Both the position numbers and the translations under genes were made by a program. This document shows positions 13,250 to 21,709 of a stretch of 52,661 nt of DNA, piece after piece. A model generated the notes under the pieces. That model saw nothing but the letters and a program-made list of their open reading frames with translations. It ran no database searches and was not told the origin of the DNA. The stretch's first letter is position 1; each line of letters begins with the position of its first letter. The stretch is taken from positions 1 through 52,661 of the IMG/VR virus record IMGVR_UViG_3300042541_000817; one strand, written 5' to 3'. Source of the DNA: a virus.

Positions 13250-13264
13250 CCTAGAAAATGCCTG
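13246..13264 (+). repeat. 19-bp direct repeat, copy 1 (copy 2 at 13426-13444)
   Basis: ATAACCTAGAAAATGCCTG occurs at the end of the HNH gene and again inside the 13407-13604 gene, exactly 180 bases later. The first copy begins in the last codons of the HNH gene. It may be the trace of a recombination event that joined the HNH gene to this locus. Confidence 0.65.
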
Positions 13265-13306
13265 TGGGGTTTATAGGGTTTTTCAGAATTGTGCTATAAT
13301 AAGATC

Positions 13307-13402
13307 ATGACAGAAGAAACCACATCTTTAAAACTTTGCTGTGATGCATGCACATGCACCAACTCTCACAGTTCTAAGCCACCAGTAGAAGAAGTAGAGT
13401 AA
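13307..13402 (+). CDS. 31-residue Cys-rich leaderless peptide
   Basis: The ATG is six bases after TATAAT (13295-13300). The peptide has four cysteines (CCDACTC) and a His, enough for one metal site. Short but well supported by its promoter and by the closely following gene at 13407. Confidence 0.5.
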   Translation: MTEETTSLKLCCDACTCTNSHSSKPPVEEVE

Positions 13403-13406
13403 TTCC

Positions 13407-13604
13407 ATGGGCATAGGGTTTTTAGATAACCTAGAAAATGCCTGGGATGAAAATCTATTTCTGGAATCAAAACCAATACCTGAAACAGACAACATGGGTA
13501 GAGAAAAGTTTTGGGAAGATCTAGGAAGACCAGAATATGAAAACCTGGCTGTAAAAATATTTTCAGAAACTTGTTGCAAAGATTGTAGTTGCAAAAATGG
13601 ATAG
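13407..13604 (+). CDS. 65-residue protein with C-terminal Cys cluster
   Basis: An acidic 65-residue protein ending in CCKDCSC. It carries copy 2 of the 19-bp repeat in its first codons. It overlaps the next small gene by 8 bases. Role unknown. Confidence 0.55.
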   Translation: MGIGFLDNLENAWDENLFLESKPIPETDNMGREKFWEDLGRPEYENLAVKIFSETCCKDCSCKNG

Positions 13605-13767
13605 CGATCAACAACAACTAACTATAGAGCAAGCACAAGCAATTTTATTATTTCAGATTGAGCAAAAACTCAGGGTACATATAGCAAAACAAGTTGAGAA
13701 CAAATTCCACGGAATGTATCATGACGCATCACACGTAATAGCACAATACATACGTAACATGGTCTAA
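13597..13767 (+). CDS. 56-residue helical protein
   Basis: A frame of 56 codons starting inside the end of the previous gene. Gln-rich and predicted helical, with several His near the C-terminus. Probably the third gene of the small operon from 13307. No family recognised. Confidence 0.5.
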   Translation: MDSDQQQLTIEQAQAILLFQIEQKLRVHIAKQVENKFHGMYHDASHVIAQYIRNMV

Positions 13768-13814
13768 AAGTATTTAGATCCGTCTGACTCTTCTAAGTTT
13801 CCAGGGCAAGAAAA

Positions 13815-14045
13815 TTAATCTTCAACTCTATCCAACTCCCACATTCTAATATCTATAAACCCAATTCTAGATTTATCTGCTACTTCTTGGGAATCAGCCT
13901 CTATTGCAATACGAACACTTGTCTCTATATCAATTCCAGAGTTAAGTTTAGTGCCAGCATTCTTTTCATACATTTCCTCTATTACAGATAATATTGGTTT
14001 GTAATAATACTTAGGCAATTGCTCCACCCTCTTTAAGTTTGTCAT
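13815..14045 (-). CDS. Unknown small protein (76 aa)
   Basis: A 76-residue acidic soluble protein, last gene of the minus-strand set 14963-13815. It overlaps the upstream gene by 35 bases. No motif recognised. Confidence 0.55.
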   Translation of the reverse strand: MTNLKRVEQLPKYYYKPILSVIEEMYEKNAGTKLNSGIDIETSVRIAIEADSQEVADKSRIGFIDIRMWELDRVED

Positions 14046-14202
14046 AAATGTTTGACATCATAAAACCAAGACTAGCCTGGCTCTGCTCAATTTGTTTTTC
14101 AAGATCTGCTGCATTTAATCCAGCCTGAAGACCCATTGCTCGGTTATCCTCATTAATGCTATTTAGCATAATATTTACTGCTTCGTCTTTTGTCATACCC
14201 AT
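14011..14202 (-). CDS. Unknown helical protein (63 aa)
   Basis: A 63-residue protein, mostly helical, Gln and Met rich, overlapping the end of the DHH-like gene by about 10 bases. It could start at either of two nearby ATGs. Function unknown. Confidence 0.55.
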   Translation of the reverse strand: MGMTKDEAVNIMLNSINEDNRAMGLQAGLNAADLEKQIEQSQASLGFMMSNIYDKLKEGGAIA

Positions 14203-14963
14203 TCCTTTTCTTGGTCGTAAGTTACAGAGTACTCCCCTGTAAATATTTCGGCGTACGAAATGATATCTCTATTATACCGTATAACGGTTTCTATGCCAAC
14301 TTTGTCACATACATACTTAATACCCTTGACTAGTGGCTCAAACTTCATCCCCTGCCCTTCTAGGGCCTTATTTAAGGTATCCAGATATCTTTCCTTGCCA
14401 TAACGTTTTGACACAAATGCTTGATCAACATATTCAAACCTTGCATCCCTATCATTATCTTTTGCAATGTCCGAATTGTCCATTATATACCTTAATGCAG
14501 GATGATCCATCCTATCAGACCAGTTTCGCATGTTAGGCTCATATTTTTCCATATTGCGTAGTGTTGAATCAGCAAAGGCCATGCGTATTAGGTCTGTATT
14601 GGAGGTTTGAACCTCTGTTGCGAACGAAATCAAAAAAGCGGTTGCGAAAGGAAACTTGTCGCTATAAGTCGTTATGCCGAAATGTACATTCGGATTGAAA
14701 GACTCAGTTGACATACCGTCTTCTAATCGGCGCATATGATTTCCGAGAGATACAAACTCTTGTCGATTCATATCGCAGTCGACGAACAAGCATTGCTCTG
14801 GATCTATCCCGTCGGCGAGACACAAAATGTTTTTGTCATATGAACCCACTATTTTCGAACCGTTAAAACGCTCTATTAATTTTGCGGTCATAAAACCATC
14901 CATGTCGGGAGATATAATTAAATTTTGAGAATGCTCCAGTGTATCAAGTATGTCCGTTTTCAT
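14193..14963 (-). CDS. DHH-phosphoesterase-like protein, degenerate
   Basis: A 256-residue protein. ISPDMDGFMTA (17-27) corresponds to the first motif of DHH/RecJ-type phosphoesterases (xHxDxDGxxxA, here without the first His), and LFVDCDM (about 59-65) to the second. The DHH motif itself is replaced by GNH around residue 74. It may be a divergent nanoRNase or an inactive relative. The 5' part has a different base mix (more CG dinucleotides) from the rest. The assignment is from motifs only. Confidence 0.55.
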   Translation of the reverse strand: MKTDILDTLEHSQNLIISPDMDGFMTAKLIERFNGSKIVGSYDKNILCLADGIDPEQCLFVDCDMNRQEFVSLGNHMRRLEDGMSTESFNPNVHFGITTYSDKFPFATAFLISFATEVQTSNTDLIRMAFADSTLRNMEKYEPNMRNWSDRMDHPALRYIMDNSDIAKDNDRDARFEYVDQAFVSKRYGKERYLDTLNKALEGQGMKFEPLVKGIKYVCDKVGIETVIRYNRDIISYAEIFTGEYSVTYDQEKEWV

Positions 14964-14997
14964 TTTTGTTAAATATACCCCTTATAATAATCTTATT

Positions 14998-15264
14998 ATG
15001 ACAGTACAAGACTGGGCTTCGCTAATCGTAGCCATCTTAACAATTGTATCATCAATCGCTTTTGGAATCAAGTGGCTAGTAAAACACTATCTAATCGAAC
15101 TTAAACCAAATTCTGGATCCAGTCTAAGAGATGCTGTCACAAGGCTAGAAATGGCTTTGGACGAACAAAGAGTTGACTCAATTAAATCCAGAAATCGTCA
15201 AGAAGAAAAGTTGGACGAGATGTATAAAATTTTAATTGATCATATCGCTAACACTAAAAAATAA
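14998..15264 (+). CDS. Small membrane protein with coiled coil
   Basis: An 88-residue protein: one membrane segment at about 8-28, then a charged helical tail (about 40-85). This topology is seen in holin-like or spanin-like phage proteins, but the neighbours do not include a lysis cassette. TATAAT is nine bases before the ATG. The start further upstream at 14950 is unlikely because it precedes the promoter. Confidence 0.6.
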   Translation: MTVQDWASLIVAILTIVSSIAFGIKWLVKHYLIELKPNSGSSLRDAVTRLEMALDEQRVDSIKSRNRQEEKLDEMYKILIDHIANTKK

Positions 15265-15537
15265 TTTGCTATATACTATATATAATATATAAAGATAGTT
15301 TTTAAAACTATAAAGATATCTTTCTTTCTTATATATATTTAAGTATACACTATCGCAATCCTGGCATATAAGACAAACCTTGACAAATCGGACATTACCT
15401 ATTATAACAATTTGATAAACTTTTTATATCATGTCCGTTTTGTCCTTTATGGTATAATTTTCTTGTTGGCTAATACCTTGGTTTGTCCTATACCCACCGA
15501 CCTTGGTATTAGTCAATTTTTATGGTATAATCACAGT
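15265..15537 (+). promoter_or_regulatory. AT-rich promoter region before the fibre genes
   Basis: 15265-15360 is extremely AT-rich with small palindromes (ATAGTTTTTAAAACTAT, AAAGATATCTTT). Then TTGACA (15380-15385), 17 bases, TATAAC; TGTCC at 15432 and 15441 (9 bp apart); another TATAAT at 15453-15458; and TTGGTA, 17 bases, TATAAT (15526-15531), six bases before the first fibre gene. TAATACC and GGTATTA form a possible stem between the last two. Several stacked promoters, likely the main switch to late genes. Confidence 0.65.
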
Positions 15538-15933
15538 ATGCCTATTCACTCTTCTCTTGCTTTTGGTGCCGATCCAGTCACTATGCAGTGGAGCGTTGTT
15601 AGAGGAGATACTGGGACTCTAAGAGTAGAGTTCTATGAGGATAATGAAGTAGATTATTATGATACTACTGGGTGGATTTTTAGAGCAACTGCTTATGATC
15701 AATCTGGTAATGTTTTAGATGCCCTGGATTGTGAGCCTTCAGATGGTTTTGTAGATATTACAGCCCATCCTTCGGTTACAAAAAATTGGGGATCTAAATA
15801 TTCATCAATCGTGGCTCAACTACCATTTGATTTACAGGTAATAATTCCACAAAATATTGAAGACACTGTTTGGACTCCTGTTATTGGAACCATTCAAGTA
15901 TTAGGCGATGTTACCCCAGGAGGTACACTATAA
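15538..15933 (+). CDS. BppU-like virion protein
   Basis: A 131-residue beta-rich protein with the opening MQWSVVRGDTGTLRV, related to WTVVRGDSAAFRV in 26423-26806 and YYKGDTFEFRI in 17304-17756. Such domains resemble the N-terminal part of BppU-type baseplate or fibre proteins. The leaderless start at 15538 is preferred over the longer frame from 15412, which would pass through the promoter. Coupled to the next gene by TAATG. Confidence 0.65.
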   Translation: MPIHSSLAFGADPVTMQWSVVRGDTGTLRVEFYEDNEVDYYDTTGWIFRATAYDQSGNVLDALDCEPSDGFVDITAHPSVTKNWGSKYSSIVAQLPFDLQVIIPQNIEDTVWTPVIGTIQVLGDVTPGGTL

Positions 15934-16538
15934 TGGCAGTTATTAAGATTGTTCCAATGCCAGGCGCAGTTGGAGACAAGGGAGACGAAGGAGCCGTAGG
16001 CCCTCAAGGTCCACAAGGACAAACAGGACAAACAGGACAAAACGGACAAGATGCACTATGGTCATATCAAGGTGCATACAACCCATCTGCTGCTTATGCA
16101 GTTGGAGATGTCGTAGTTTATCAAGGACAACTTTATTATACAAAGTCAGTAACAACTGCTGGAACACTTCCAACAGATACTGCAAAGTTTGATTTAATTG
16201 CATCAAAGGGTGCAGATGGACAACCAGGAACTGATGGTGCCCCAGGTGCAGATGGTTCAACTCCATTTACTTTGGTAGGTGCATATGACAATGGTGCATC
16301 TTACAATTTAGGAATTGCTGTTTATTATAATGGCGGTACATATGTAAGAACTGGTAATCCACTTAATCCTGGATACCCTCCAGAAGTAGGTGCTATCAAT
16401 GCTTCATGGACACCTATTGCAGAAAAAGGCGCAGATGCTGAATTGCCAACGGGAGCAACAGGAACATTCCAAACCTCAGACAGTAAAATAGTTTCAGTAG
16501 TCAACGGAATCATTACATCTATAGAGCCACTGACTTAA
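15933..16538 (+). CDS. Collagen-like fibre protein with repeated WSYQGAY-type domain
   Basis: A 201-residue protein. Collagen-like Gly-X-Y triplets run at about 13-39 and again at about 91-107 and 166-177; between them two copies of a GAY-x(4)-(A/S)Y-x-(V/L)G-x-x-VYY-G domain, similar to small carbohydrate-binding modules of chitinases. Likely a trimeric, sugar-binding virion fibre. GPQGPQGQTG-type triplets have few prolines in the Y position. The start overlaps the previous stop. Confidence 0.75.
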   Translation: MAVIKIVPMPGAVGDKGDEGAVGPQGPQGQTGQTGQNGQDALWSYQGAYNPSAAYAVGDVVVYQGQLYYTKSVTTAGTLPTDTAKFDLIASKGADGQPGTDGAPGADGSTPFTLVGAYDNGASYNLGIAVYYNGGTYVRTGNPLNPGYPPEVGAINASWTPIAEKGADAELPTGATGTFQTSDSKIVSVVNGIITSIEPLT

Positions 16539-16558
16539 TATAGTGAGATAATAACTCC

Positions 16559-17296
16559 ATGGCTGTTTCTAAATCTATGGACTTTCCAGGTGCAAAAAAA
16601 TCATCTTATGCTGCACAAGTAGTTAGCCAAACCTCTCAAGTTACAGAAACACAGTTATACCCAGATTCTGCATTAAACTTTGTTCCAGTCCCTGGACCAC
16701 AAGGCCCACCTGGGCCAGCAGGAAGAGATGGAGAAAGAGGCGAACAAGGTTCCACGGGAAACATTGGACCCAAAGGCGAAAGAGGCCTGCCAGGCAAAGA
16801 TGGAGAAAGTTCTTTATCGGCATCTGGACAGCAGGCAGGTTGGGCATCATATACAAACAACGCAACCAAGCCTATAAAATTAGGAATTACCCAAGGTGAT
16901 GATGGATGGGTCACTATTTGGCTTGACACTAAAGATAAAACCCAGAATGAAAAATATATGCCAAAAGGCTGTACCAGTCTTTGGAACAGCCATCAACGAA
17001 TGCTAAACTTTCACGGTATAAAAGAAGGGTCCCAAGTATTCGTAACATACAACTTCGAACTAACCACCTATACACCTAATACTGAGGTTTGGCTAAGGAC
17101 ATATTTTGCAAGCAAGGATCAGGAGTTTGTCCAGTTTGTTGGATCTTTAAAATATCAGAATGTTTATAATCTTTCTGCTACCCAGCAATTTTTTATAGAA
17201 GATTCTGTCATGTGGGGCAATGGTGCTATACCACAGATTAGAACAGACTTTGATGCATCAGTAATACTCAATTCTATCTACGTCAGCGTGGTATAA
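16559..17296 (+). CDS. Collagen-like fibre protein with C-terminal globular head
   Basis: A 245-residue protein. A strict collagen-like stretch (about 41-81) includes GPPGPAG and GLPGKDG triplets, with proline in the Y position, the place hydroxylated in animal collagens. The C-terminal 150 residues form a beta-rich domain, probably a C1q/TNF-like trimer head. GATAAT is six bases before the ATG. A candidate substrate for the phage prolyl hydroxylase-like enzymes. Confidence 0.75.
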   Translation: MAVSKSMDFPGAKKSSYAAQVVSQTSQVTETQLYPDSALNFVPVPGPQGPPGPAGRDGERGEQGSTGNIGPKGERGLPGKDGESSLSASGQQAGWASYTNNATKPIKLGITQGDDGWVTIWLDTKDKTQNEKYMPKGCTSLWNSHQRMLNFHGIKEGSQVFVTYNFELTTYTPNTEVWLRTYFASKDQEFVQFVGSLKYQNVYNLSATQQFFIEDSVMWGNGAIPQIRTDFDASVILNSIYVSVV

Positions 17297-17303
17297 TAAA
17301 ACC

Positions 17304-17756
17304 ATGGCATTTCCAGCGACCTATGACTTTAACTACTATAAGGGTGATACTTTTGAATTTCGTATCTACCCGAAAAAGAACGATGGAACGGTTTTTGATT
17401 TAAGTACTTTTTATATTCCAACAAACTATGCCAACACTCCAGATGATGTAACAGATACTGTTGCTCCATATGATAGTGCTCAGTTTACTATTGCAAATGT
17501 TCGTGGTTCAGCAGGAGTCCCAATTAAATGTTTTGCTAGGGTATCAGATGACAATACTTTTGTCCAGTGTGCAATTAGACCAGCAGAAGGAAATCAATTA
17601 GTTGCTGGAACAGAATATGTGTATGACGTTGAAGTTAAAAAGCCAGCAGGTTCTGCAGGTAGCGGACAATATGAAATTGTTCAAACCTTGTTAACTGGAA
17701 CAATAACAATTACAGATCAGGTTACAGGCGCTACGTCTGCAACTTCAGGTGCTTAA
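17304..17756 (+). CDS. BppU-like virion protein
   Basis: A 150-residue beta-rich protein with a KGDTFEFRIY segment near the start, related to the 15538 and 26423 proteins. TATAAT (17292-17297) lies six bases before the ATG. It likely forms a structural base for the fibres. Overlaps the next gene (TAATG). Confidence 0.65.
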   Translation: MAFPATYDFNYYKGDTFEFRIYPKKNDGTVFDLSTFYIPTNYANTPDDVTDTVAPYDSAQFTIANVRGSAGVPIKCFARVSDDNTFVQCAIRPAEGNQLVAGTEYVYDVEVKKPAGSAGSGQYEIVQTLLTGTITITDQVTGATSATSGA

Positions 17757-18337
17757 TGGCAGACATCCTATTATCTACCGACGACTTAACAATTTTTGGG
17801 GGACCAGAAAACATAAGCCTTGACCTAGACATAGGACCACAGGGTGATCGTGGAAGTATAATCATTGGTGTTCTTGGAGATCCAAGAGATACAGGTGTTG
17901 CATCTACTATTGTTCAAGATACCCAGGCTCTTGACATTGCTATAGACTATAACCCTTATTCGACAACTTATAAGACAGTTTTTCAAAAAGTTTCTACTGG
18001 AGGAGCATTACAGTGGACCCCTCTACTTACTTTAAAAACAAATTATTATTCATCTGTTAAAGATGTAACGGCTGTAAATGGAATTCTTACAATACCGCCA
18101 ATTAATTTGACAGACATTGCAGACGAGATAAACCTTACATCTGCAAACTTTAGTATTCAATATTCTATTTCATCACCAACAGGAGGACCTGCTTCAACAA
18201 GCCTTGTAGTCAGTGATGTAATAGATAGTCCAATTAGAGCACTACCACTTCAAATAAAGGGTGTAGAATATATTGATAACACTTGGCAGCCAATGGCTGG
18301 TCCAAAGCGTGTTCATTTATTTATTACGGTGGTATAA
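17756..18337 (+). CDS. Fibre protein with short GPQGDRG segment
   Basis: A 193-residue beta-rich protein. After an N-terminal segment of about 26 residues, a single GPQGDRGS collagen-like piece is followed by a beta-rich C-terminal region. Probably another fibre or accessory virion protein. A TATAAT lies across its stop codon, feeding the next gene. Confidence 0.6.
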   Translation: MADILLSTDDLTIFGGPENISLDLDIGPQGDRGSIIIGVLGDPRDTGVASTIVQDTQALDIAIDYNPYSTTYKTVFQKVSTGGALQWTPLLTLKTNYYSSVKDVTAVNGILTIPPINLTDIADEINLTSANFSIQYSISSPTGGPASTSLVVSDVIDSPIRALPLQIKGVEYIDNTWQPMAGPKRVHLFITVV

Positions 18338-18356
18338 TGGCAAGAGGTGATTTATA

Positions 18357-20399
18357 GTGGCAGAAGAGAATATTGACAACACCGTTAGTGGTAGCGGACT
18401 CTTCAATACCAAAATCCCTGGACTTTCAGACGCAGCCGATATTCAGGCAGCCCTAAGACTTTATCACTATGGATCTTATACTTATGATGGCGCCAACACA
18501 GATACTGGGCTTCTTTTAAATCCATCAATTGCAAAACACCTTCAAAACCTTGTAGATGCAGATACAGCCACTAATACATCACTAACAAACCACATATCAA
18601 ATACCGAAAATGTCCACGGTATTGAGGATACAGCAGATTTAGCAACACAATCATTTGTCAATACAGCAATTACTAATGCTATAAGTGGTGCTACTGGAGG
18701 ATACCCAGCCCTAGCAGGAGACGGTATTGATTGGAATTCTGTTGATTTACGATTTGATCTTGAACCACAACTATTAAATAATAATACTGTAATAACTAAG
18801 TCATCTGGATTTACTTTAGATCCCGTCGATGTTAATAAAACTATTTTGCTTTCTACATCATCTCCAATGAATTTAACTATCCCACTAAACTCTTCTGTTA
18901 ATATTCCTGTTGGATATAAGTACACTTTAGTTGAAATAGGATCTGGTAAAACAACTTTTGTTCCAGCATCAGGTGTAACAATTAACAGCAAAAACTCACA
19001 ACTATTTATTGATACACAGTATGGTCAGGCAACATTGGTAAAGGTTGATACAAATAGTTGGGTTGCTTATGGAGATATTTATGAAGGTGCTTCAAGCCCA
19101 ACACCTGTAGCACCTACACCAGTTGCTCCTACTCCTGTAGCCCCTACTCCTACGCCTACTCCTGTAGCGCCTACTCCTGTAGCACCTACACCAGTTGCTC
19201 CTACTCCTGTAGCACCTACACCAGTTGCTCCTACTCCTGTAGCACCTACACCAGTAGCGCCTACTCCAGTAGCGCCTACTCCAGTAGCGCCTACTCCAGT
19301 AGCGCCTACTCCAGTAGCGCCTACTCCAGTAGCACCTACTCCAGTTGCTCCTACTCCTGTAGCACCTACACCAGTAGCGCCTACTCCAGTAGCACCTAAT
19401 AATTTTGCTTATGCAACATTCTGTACTGATTCAGGACCAGACCAAGCAGGAGAAGGTCTCAACTTTACAGATTGTGGAAGTTTAGAAGCCTTTATTAATG
19501 GAAACTTTGTTGGTGTAAATAGTCTTGTATGTCAGATAGGTTCTTACCCAGCACTTCCTACAAATTGCGGGGAAACTTCAGGAATTTGGTATACATTCTG
19601 TGGTAACGTATCAGCAGGATATAATCCAGGAACTGTTATCGGACCAATATTTGATTCATCACAAACATGTTCTCAAGCACTAGCAGAACAAACATCATAT
19701 GGAGAAATTGGGTCAGGCTGGAACTGTGCAACTGGAACTTCTGGATCTTCTTCTGTACCAGCAGCAAATTGTGGAGCCACTCCTACTCCTGTAGCGCCTA
19801 CACCAGTTGCTCCAACACCAGTAGCACCTACTCCAGTAGCACCAACACCAGTTGCTCCAACACCAGTTGCTCCAACACCAGTTGCACCTACTCCTGTAGC
19901 GCCTACTCCAGTAGCACCAAGTTGTGTTCCAGCCGATGCATGGTCATACAACCAGTCTAAGTGTCAGTCATGCGGATATTACTTCAGCACAGAATTTGGA
20001 GAGTGCTCAACAACTCCTTGGAACACGCCAACACCAGTTGCTCCAACACCAGTTGCTCCAACACCAGTTGCTCCAACACCAGTTGCACCTACTCCTGTAG
20101 CGCCTACTCCTGTAGCACCTACTCCTGTAGCGCCTACTCCTGTAGCACCTACACCAGTTGCTCCAACACCAGTAGCACCTACTCCAGTAGCACCTACACC
20201 TGTAGCCCCTACGCCAGTAGCACCTACACCAGTTGCTCCAACACCAGTAGCACCTACACCTGTAGCAGCAACAGGAGTTCAGTGCACAGCCTTTGACATA
20301 AGTATTGGTGCATGCACTGGTGGAGGTTGCGATAATAGTGGCTGTGCTTCAGGTGGATCATGTAGTAATCCACAAAATTTTGCGGGATCAGGATGCTAA
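18357..20399 (+). CDS. TPVAP-repeat fibre protein
   Basis: A 680-residue protein with a GTG start after AGAGGTG. Residues 1-245 are a fibre base with a domain (GIDWNSVDLRFD, then NLTIPLNSS...PVG) also found in the 29641 protein. Then three blocks of TPVAP (about 20, 9 and 16 copies; residues about 246-347, 472-521 and 558-637) separate two Cys-rich domains, and a Cys-rich end (638-680) closes it. The repeats would form an extended polyproline II rod, like plant extensins or arabinogalactan proteins. Thr-Pro and Ala-Pro are good contexts for proline hydroxylation and O-glycosylation. The modification enzymes start 0.7 kb downstream. Confidence 0.85.
   Translation: MAEENIDNTVSGSGLFNTKIPGLSDAADIQAALRLYHYGSYTYDGANTDTGLLLNPSIAKHLQNLVDADTATNTSLTNHISNTENVHGIEDTADLATQSFVNTAITNAISGATGGYPALAGDGIDWNSVDLRFDLEPQLLNNNTVITKSSGFTLDPVDVNKTILLSTSSPMNLTIPLNSSVNIPVGYKYTLVEIGSGKTTFVPASGVTINSKNSQLFIDTQYGQATLVKVDTNSWVAYGDIYEGASSPTPVAPTPVAPTPVAPTPTPTPVAPTPVAPTPVAPTPVAPTPVAPTPVAPTPVAPTPVAPTPVAPTPVAPTPVAPTPVAPTPVAPTPVAPTPVAPTPVAPNNFAYATFCTDSGPDQAGEGLNFTDCGSLEAFINGNFVGVNSLVCQIGSYPALPTNCGETSGIWYTFCGNVSAGYNPGTVIGPIFDSSQTCSQALAEQTSYGEIGSGWNCATGTSGSSSVPAANCGATPTPVAPTPVAPTPVAPTPVAPTPVAPTPVAPTPVAPTPVAPTPVAPSCVPADAWSYNQSKCQSCGYYFSTEFGECSTTPWNTPTPVAPTPVAPTPVAPTPVAPTPVAPTPVAPTPVAPTPVAPTPVAPTPVAPTPVAPTPVAPTPVAPTPVAPTPVAPTPVAATGVQCTAFDISIGACTGGGCDNSGCASGGSCSNPQNFAGSGC
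19096..20268 (+). repeat. Three blocks of 15-bp TPVAP-coding repeats
   Basis: Tandem 15-bp units in blocks 19096-19398, about 19770-19918 and 20029-20268. Third positions vary between ACT/ACA, CCT/CCA, GTA/GTT and GCA/GCT/GCG/GCC, but long runs of identical units occur. Gain or loss of units would keep the frame and change rod length. Confidence 0.9.
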
Positions 20400-20417
20400 T
20401 AAAATGAAGGAGACAAT

Positions 20418-20828
20418 ATGTTAACAGACTCAAGTATTCTATATTCTAGTTACGAAAATGGACCAGGAGGAGTTCCTTTAGTCTGGGTTATAGATGGTCA
20501 GTGTGTATATGATATTCCCACCTCAAATGAGCATGCAGAAATGTTTGTGTTGAGTGATGAAGTTTTGGATATTTCTGAAGATTATCCAGACCATGAAGGC
20601 ATTACCGTTAGATTTGTTAAAGATGGAGAAACGGTTAATGAACTTCAAACATCTGAGTATTTTGGAAGCATACTTCTTAGCAACCCACAGGTCTTAAGTC
20701 TTTTTGACTACCCTTATGGAAGATACGTAGTATCTCCAAATGCTACATTTGATGGAGAAAAATTTATTATTTTGGGCAGAGATACTTCGTTGCTTATGCC
20801 GTGGCATCCAAGTCAAAATAAAGACTAA
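20418..20828 (+). CDS. Unknown protein downstream of TPVAP fibre
   Basis: A 136-residue acidic protein. A GAAGGAGA site precedes the ATG. It shares no recognised family, but sits between the fibre and the modification operon, so it might be a fibre chaperone or accessory subunit. Inference from position only. Confidence 0.7.
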   Translation: MLTDSSILYSSYENGPGGVPLVWVIDGQCVYDIPTSNEHAEMFVLSDEVLDISEDYPDHEGITVRFVKDGETVNELQTSEYFGSILLSNPQVLSLFDYPYGRYVVSPNATFDGEKFIILGRDTSLLMPWHPSQNKD

Positions 20829-20874
20829 TAACTTTTAGTGTATAATAGTTTTATAACGACTAAAGGGGACAATA

Positions 20875-21105
20875 ATGTCAAAATCAAAATGGCAAGAATA
20901 TAAAGAAAAAAATGGAGTTACTCCATTAGACATACTTAATCCAAACACAAAACATGCCTCTGAAGATTTGGCAACCACAAGACTATCTATTTGTAAAGTA
21001 TGTCCAGAATTAATTAAATTAACCACACAATGCAAAAAGTGTGGCTGCTTTATGGCTGCAAAAACAAAATTAGAAGCGGCAAAGTGTCCAATTGGAAAAT
21101 GGTAA
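20875..21105 (+). CDS. DUF6171-like zinc-binding protein
   Basis: A 76-residue protein. RLSICKVCPEL, then CKKCGCFMAAKTKL and a CPIGKW end match the DUF6171 pattern seen next to fibre and oxygenase genes in other phages. The five cysteines suggest a zinc ribbon. Own promoter (TATAAT about 35 bases upstream) and a GGGG ribosome site. First gene of the modification operon to 25141. Confidence 0.75.
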   Translation: MSKSKWQEYKEKNGVTPLDILNPNTKHASEDLATTRLSICKVCPELIKLTTQCKKCGCFMAAKTKLEAAKCPIGKW

Positions 21106-21106
21106 A

Positions 21107-21709
21107 ATGGAAAAAAACGAATTATGCCCTGGAATTTTTGTTTATAGTAATGTTATAGAAAATTTTATTTTTGATTCTTTGATTGAAGATATTGAAGAAG
21201 GGATGAAATATCTCAATATACAGTGGCAACAGTCTCAGGTAGAACACAAAGAAGGCGTAACAGTTGACACTAATTCAAGAGATACACAAATTATTGGTGT
21301 AGAATATCGAGATCATATTGTTGAAAATTTTTCAACACCACACGAAGCGTTTTACTTAAATCTTTCAAATATATTTTTTAAAGCGTTTAATCCAAGAGAA
21401 CATGATTACAAGTCTATGTTTGGCTGCCAGACTACTTGGCACGATCAGTACGGAATTTTAAAATACGGTGTTGGTCAAAAATTTACTAATCATATAGATG
21501 ATCACATAAATCATCATAGAAGAATTTCTACAACGTTTTATTTAAATGAAAATTATGAAGGTGGAGAAATTATTTTCCCTAGGTTTAATGTAAAATATAA
21601 ACCGAAAAAAAATGAATTATTAGTTTTTCCTTCTACGTTTGTTTATAATCATTCAGTATCTCCAGTTCTTGAAGGAGAAAGATACGCAGTTGTTAGTTGG
21701 ATGCGATGA
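21107..21709 (+). CDS. 2OG/Fe(II) oxygenase 1, prolyl 4-hydroxylase-like
   Basis: A 200-residue enzyme with the full active-site set: H129-x-D131 and H182 for iron, R192 for 2-oxoglutarate, and the YLNENYEGGEI segment typical of the P4H-type family. Such enzymes hydroxylate a C-H bond using O2 and 2-oxoglutarate, classically on proline. The ATG lies one base after the previous stop; a TTG further upstream is less likely. Substrate not shown by the sequence. Confidence 0.88.
   Translation: MEKNELCPGIFVYSNVIENFIFDSLIEDIEEGMKYLNIQWQQSQVEHKEGVTVDTNSRDTQIIGVEYRDHIVENFSTPHEAFYLNLSNIFFKAFNPREHDYKSMFGCQTTWHDQYGILKYGVGQKFTNHIDDHINHHRRISTTFYLNENYEGGEIIFPRFNVKYKPKKNELLVFPSTFVYNHSVSPVLEGERYAVVSWMR

Noticed and set aside
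13246-13444. Insertion sequence ends or attachment site formed by the 19-bp repeat
   Set aside because: No transposase or integrase between the copies and no inverted ends; the second copy is part of an intact gene.
15412-15537. N-terminal extension of the 15538 gene with a hydrophobic segment that looks like a signal peptide
   Set aside because: It reads through promoter elements, and the ATG at 15538 is six bases after TATAAT, like the other fibre genes.
19096-20268. CRISPR-like appearance of the TPVAP DNA repeats
   Set aside because: Units are 15 bp, contiguous, in frame and without unique spacers; they encode a protein repeat.
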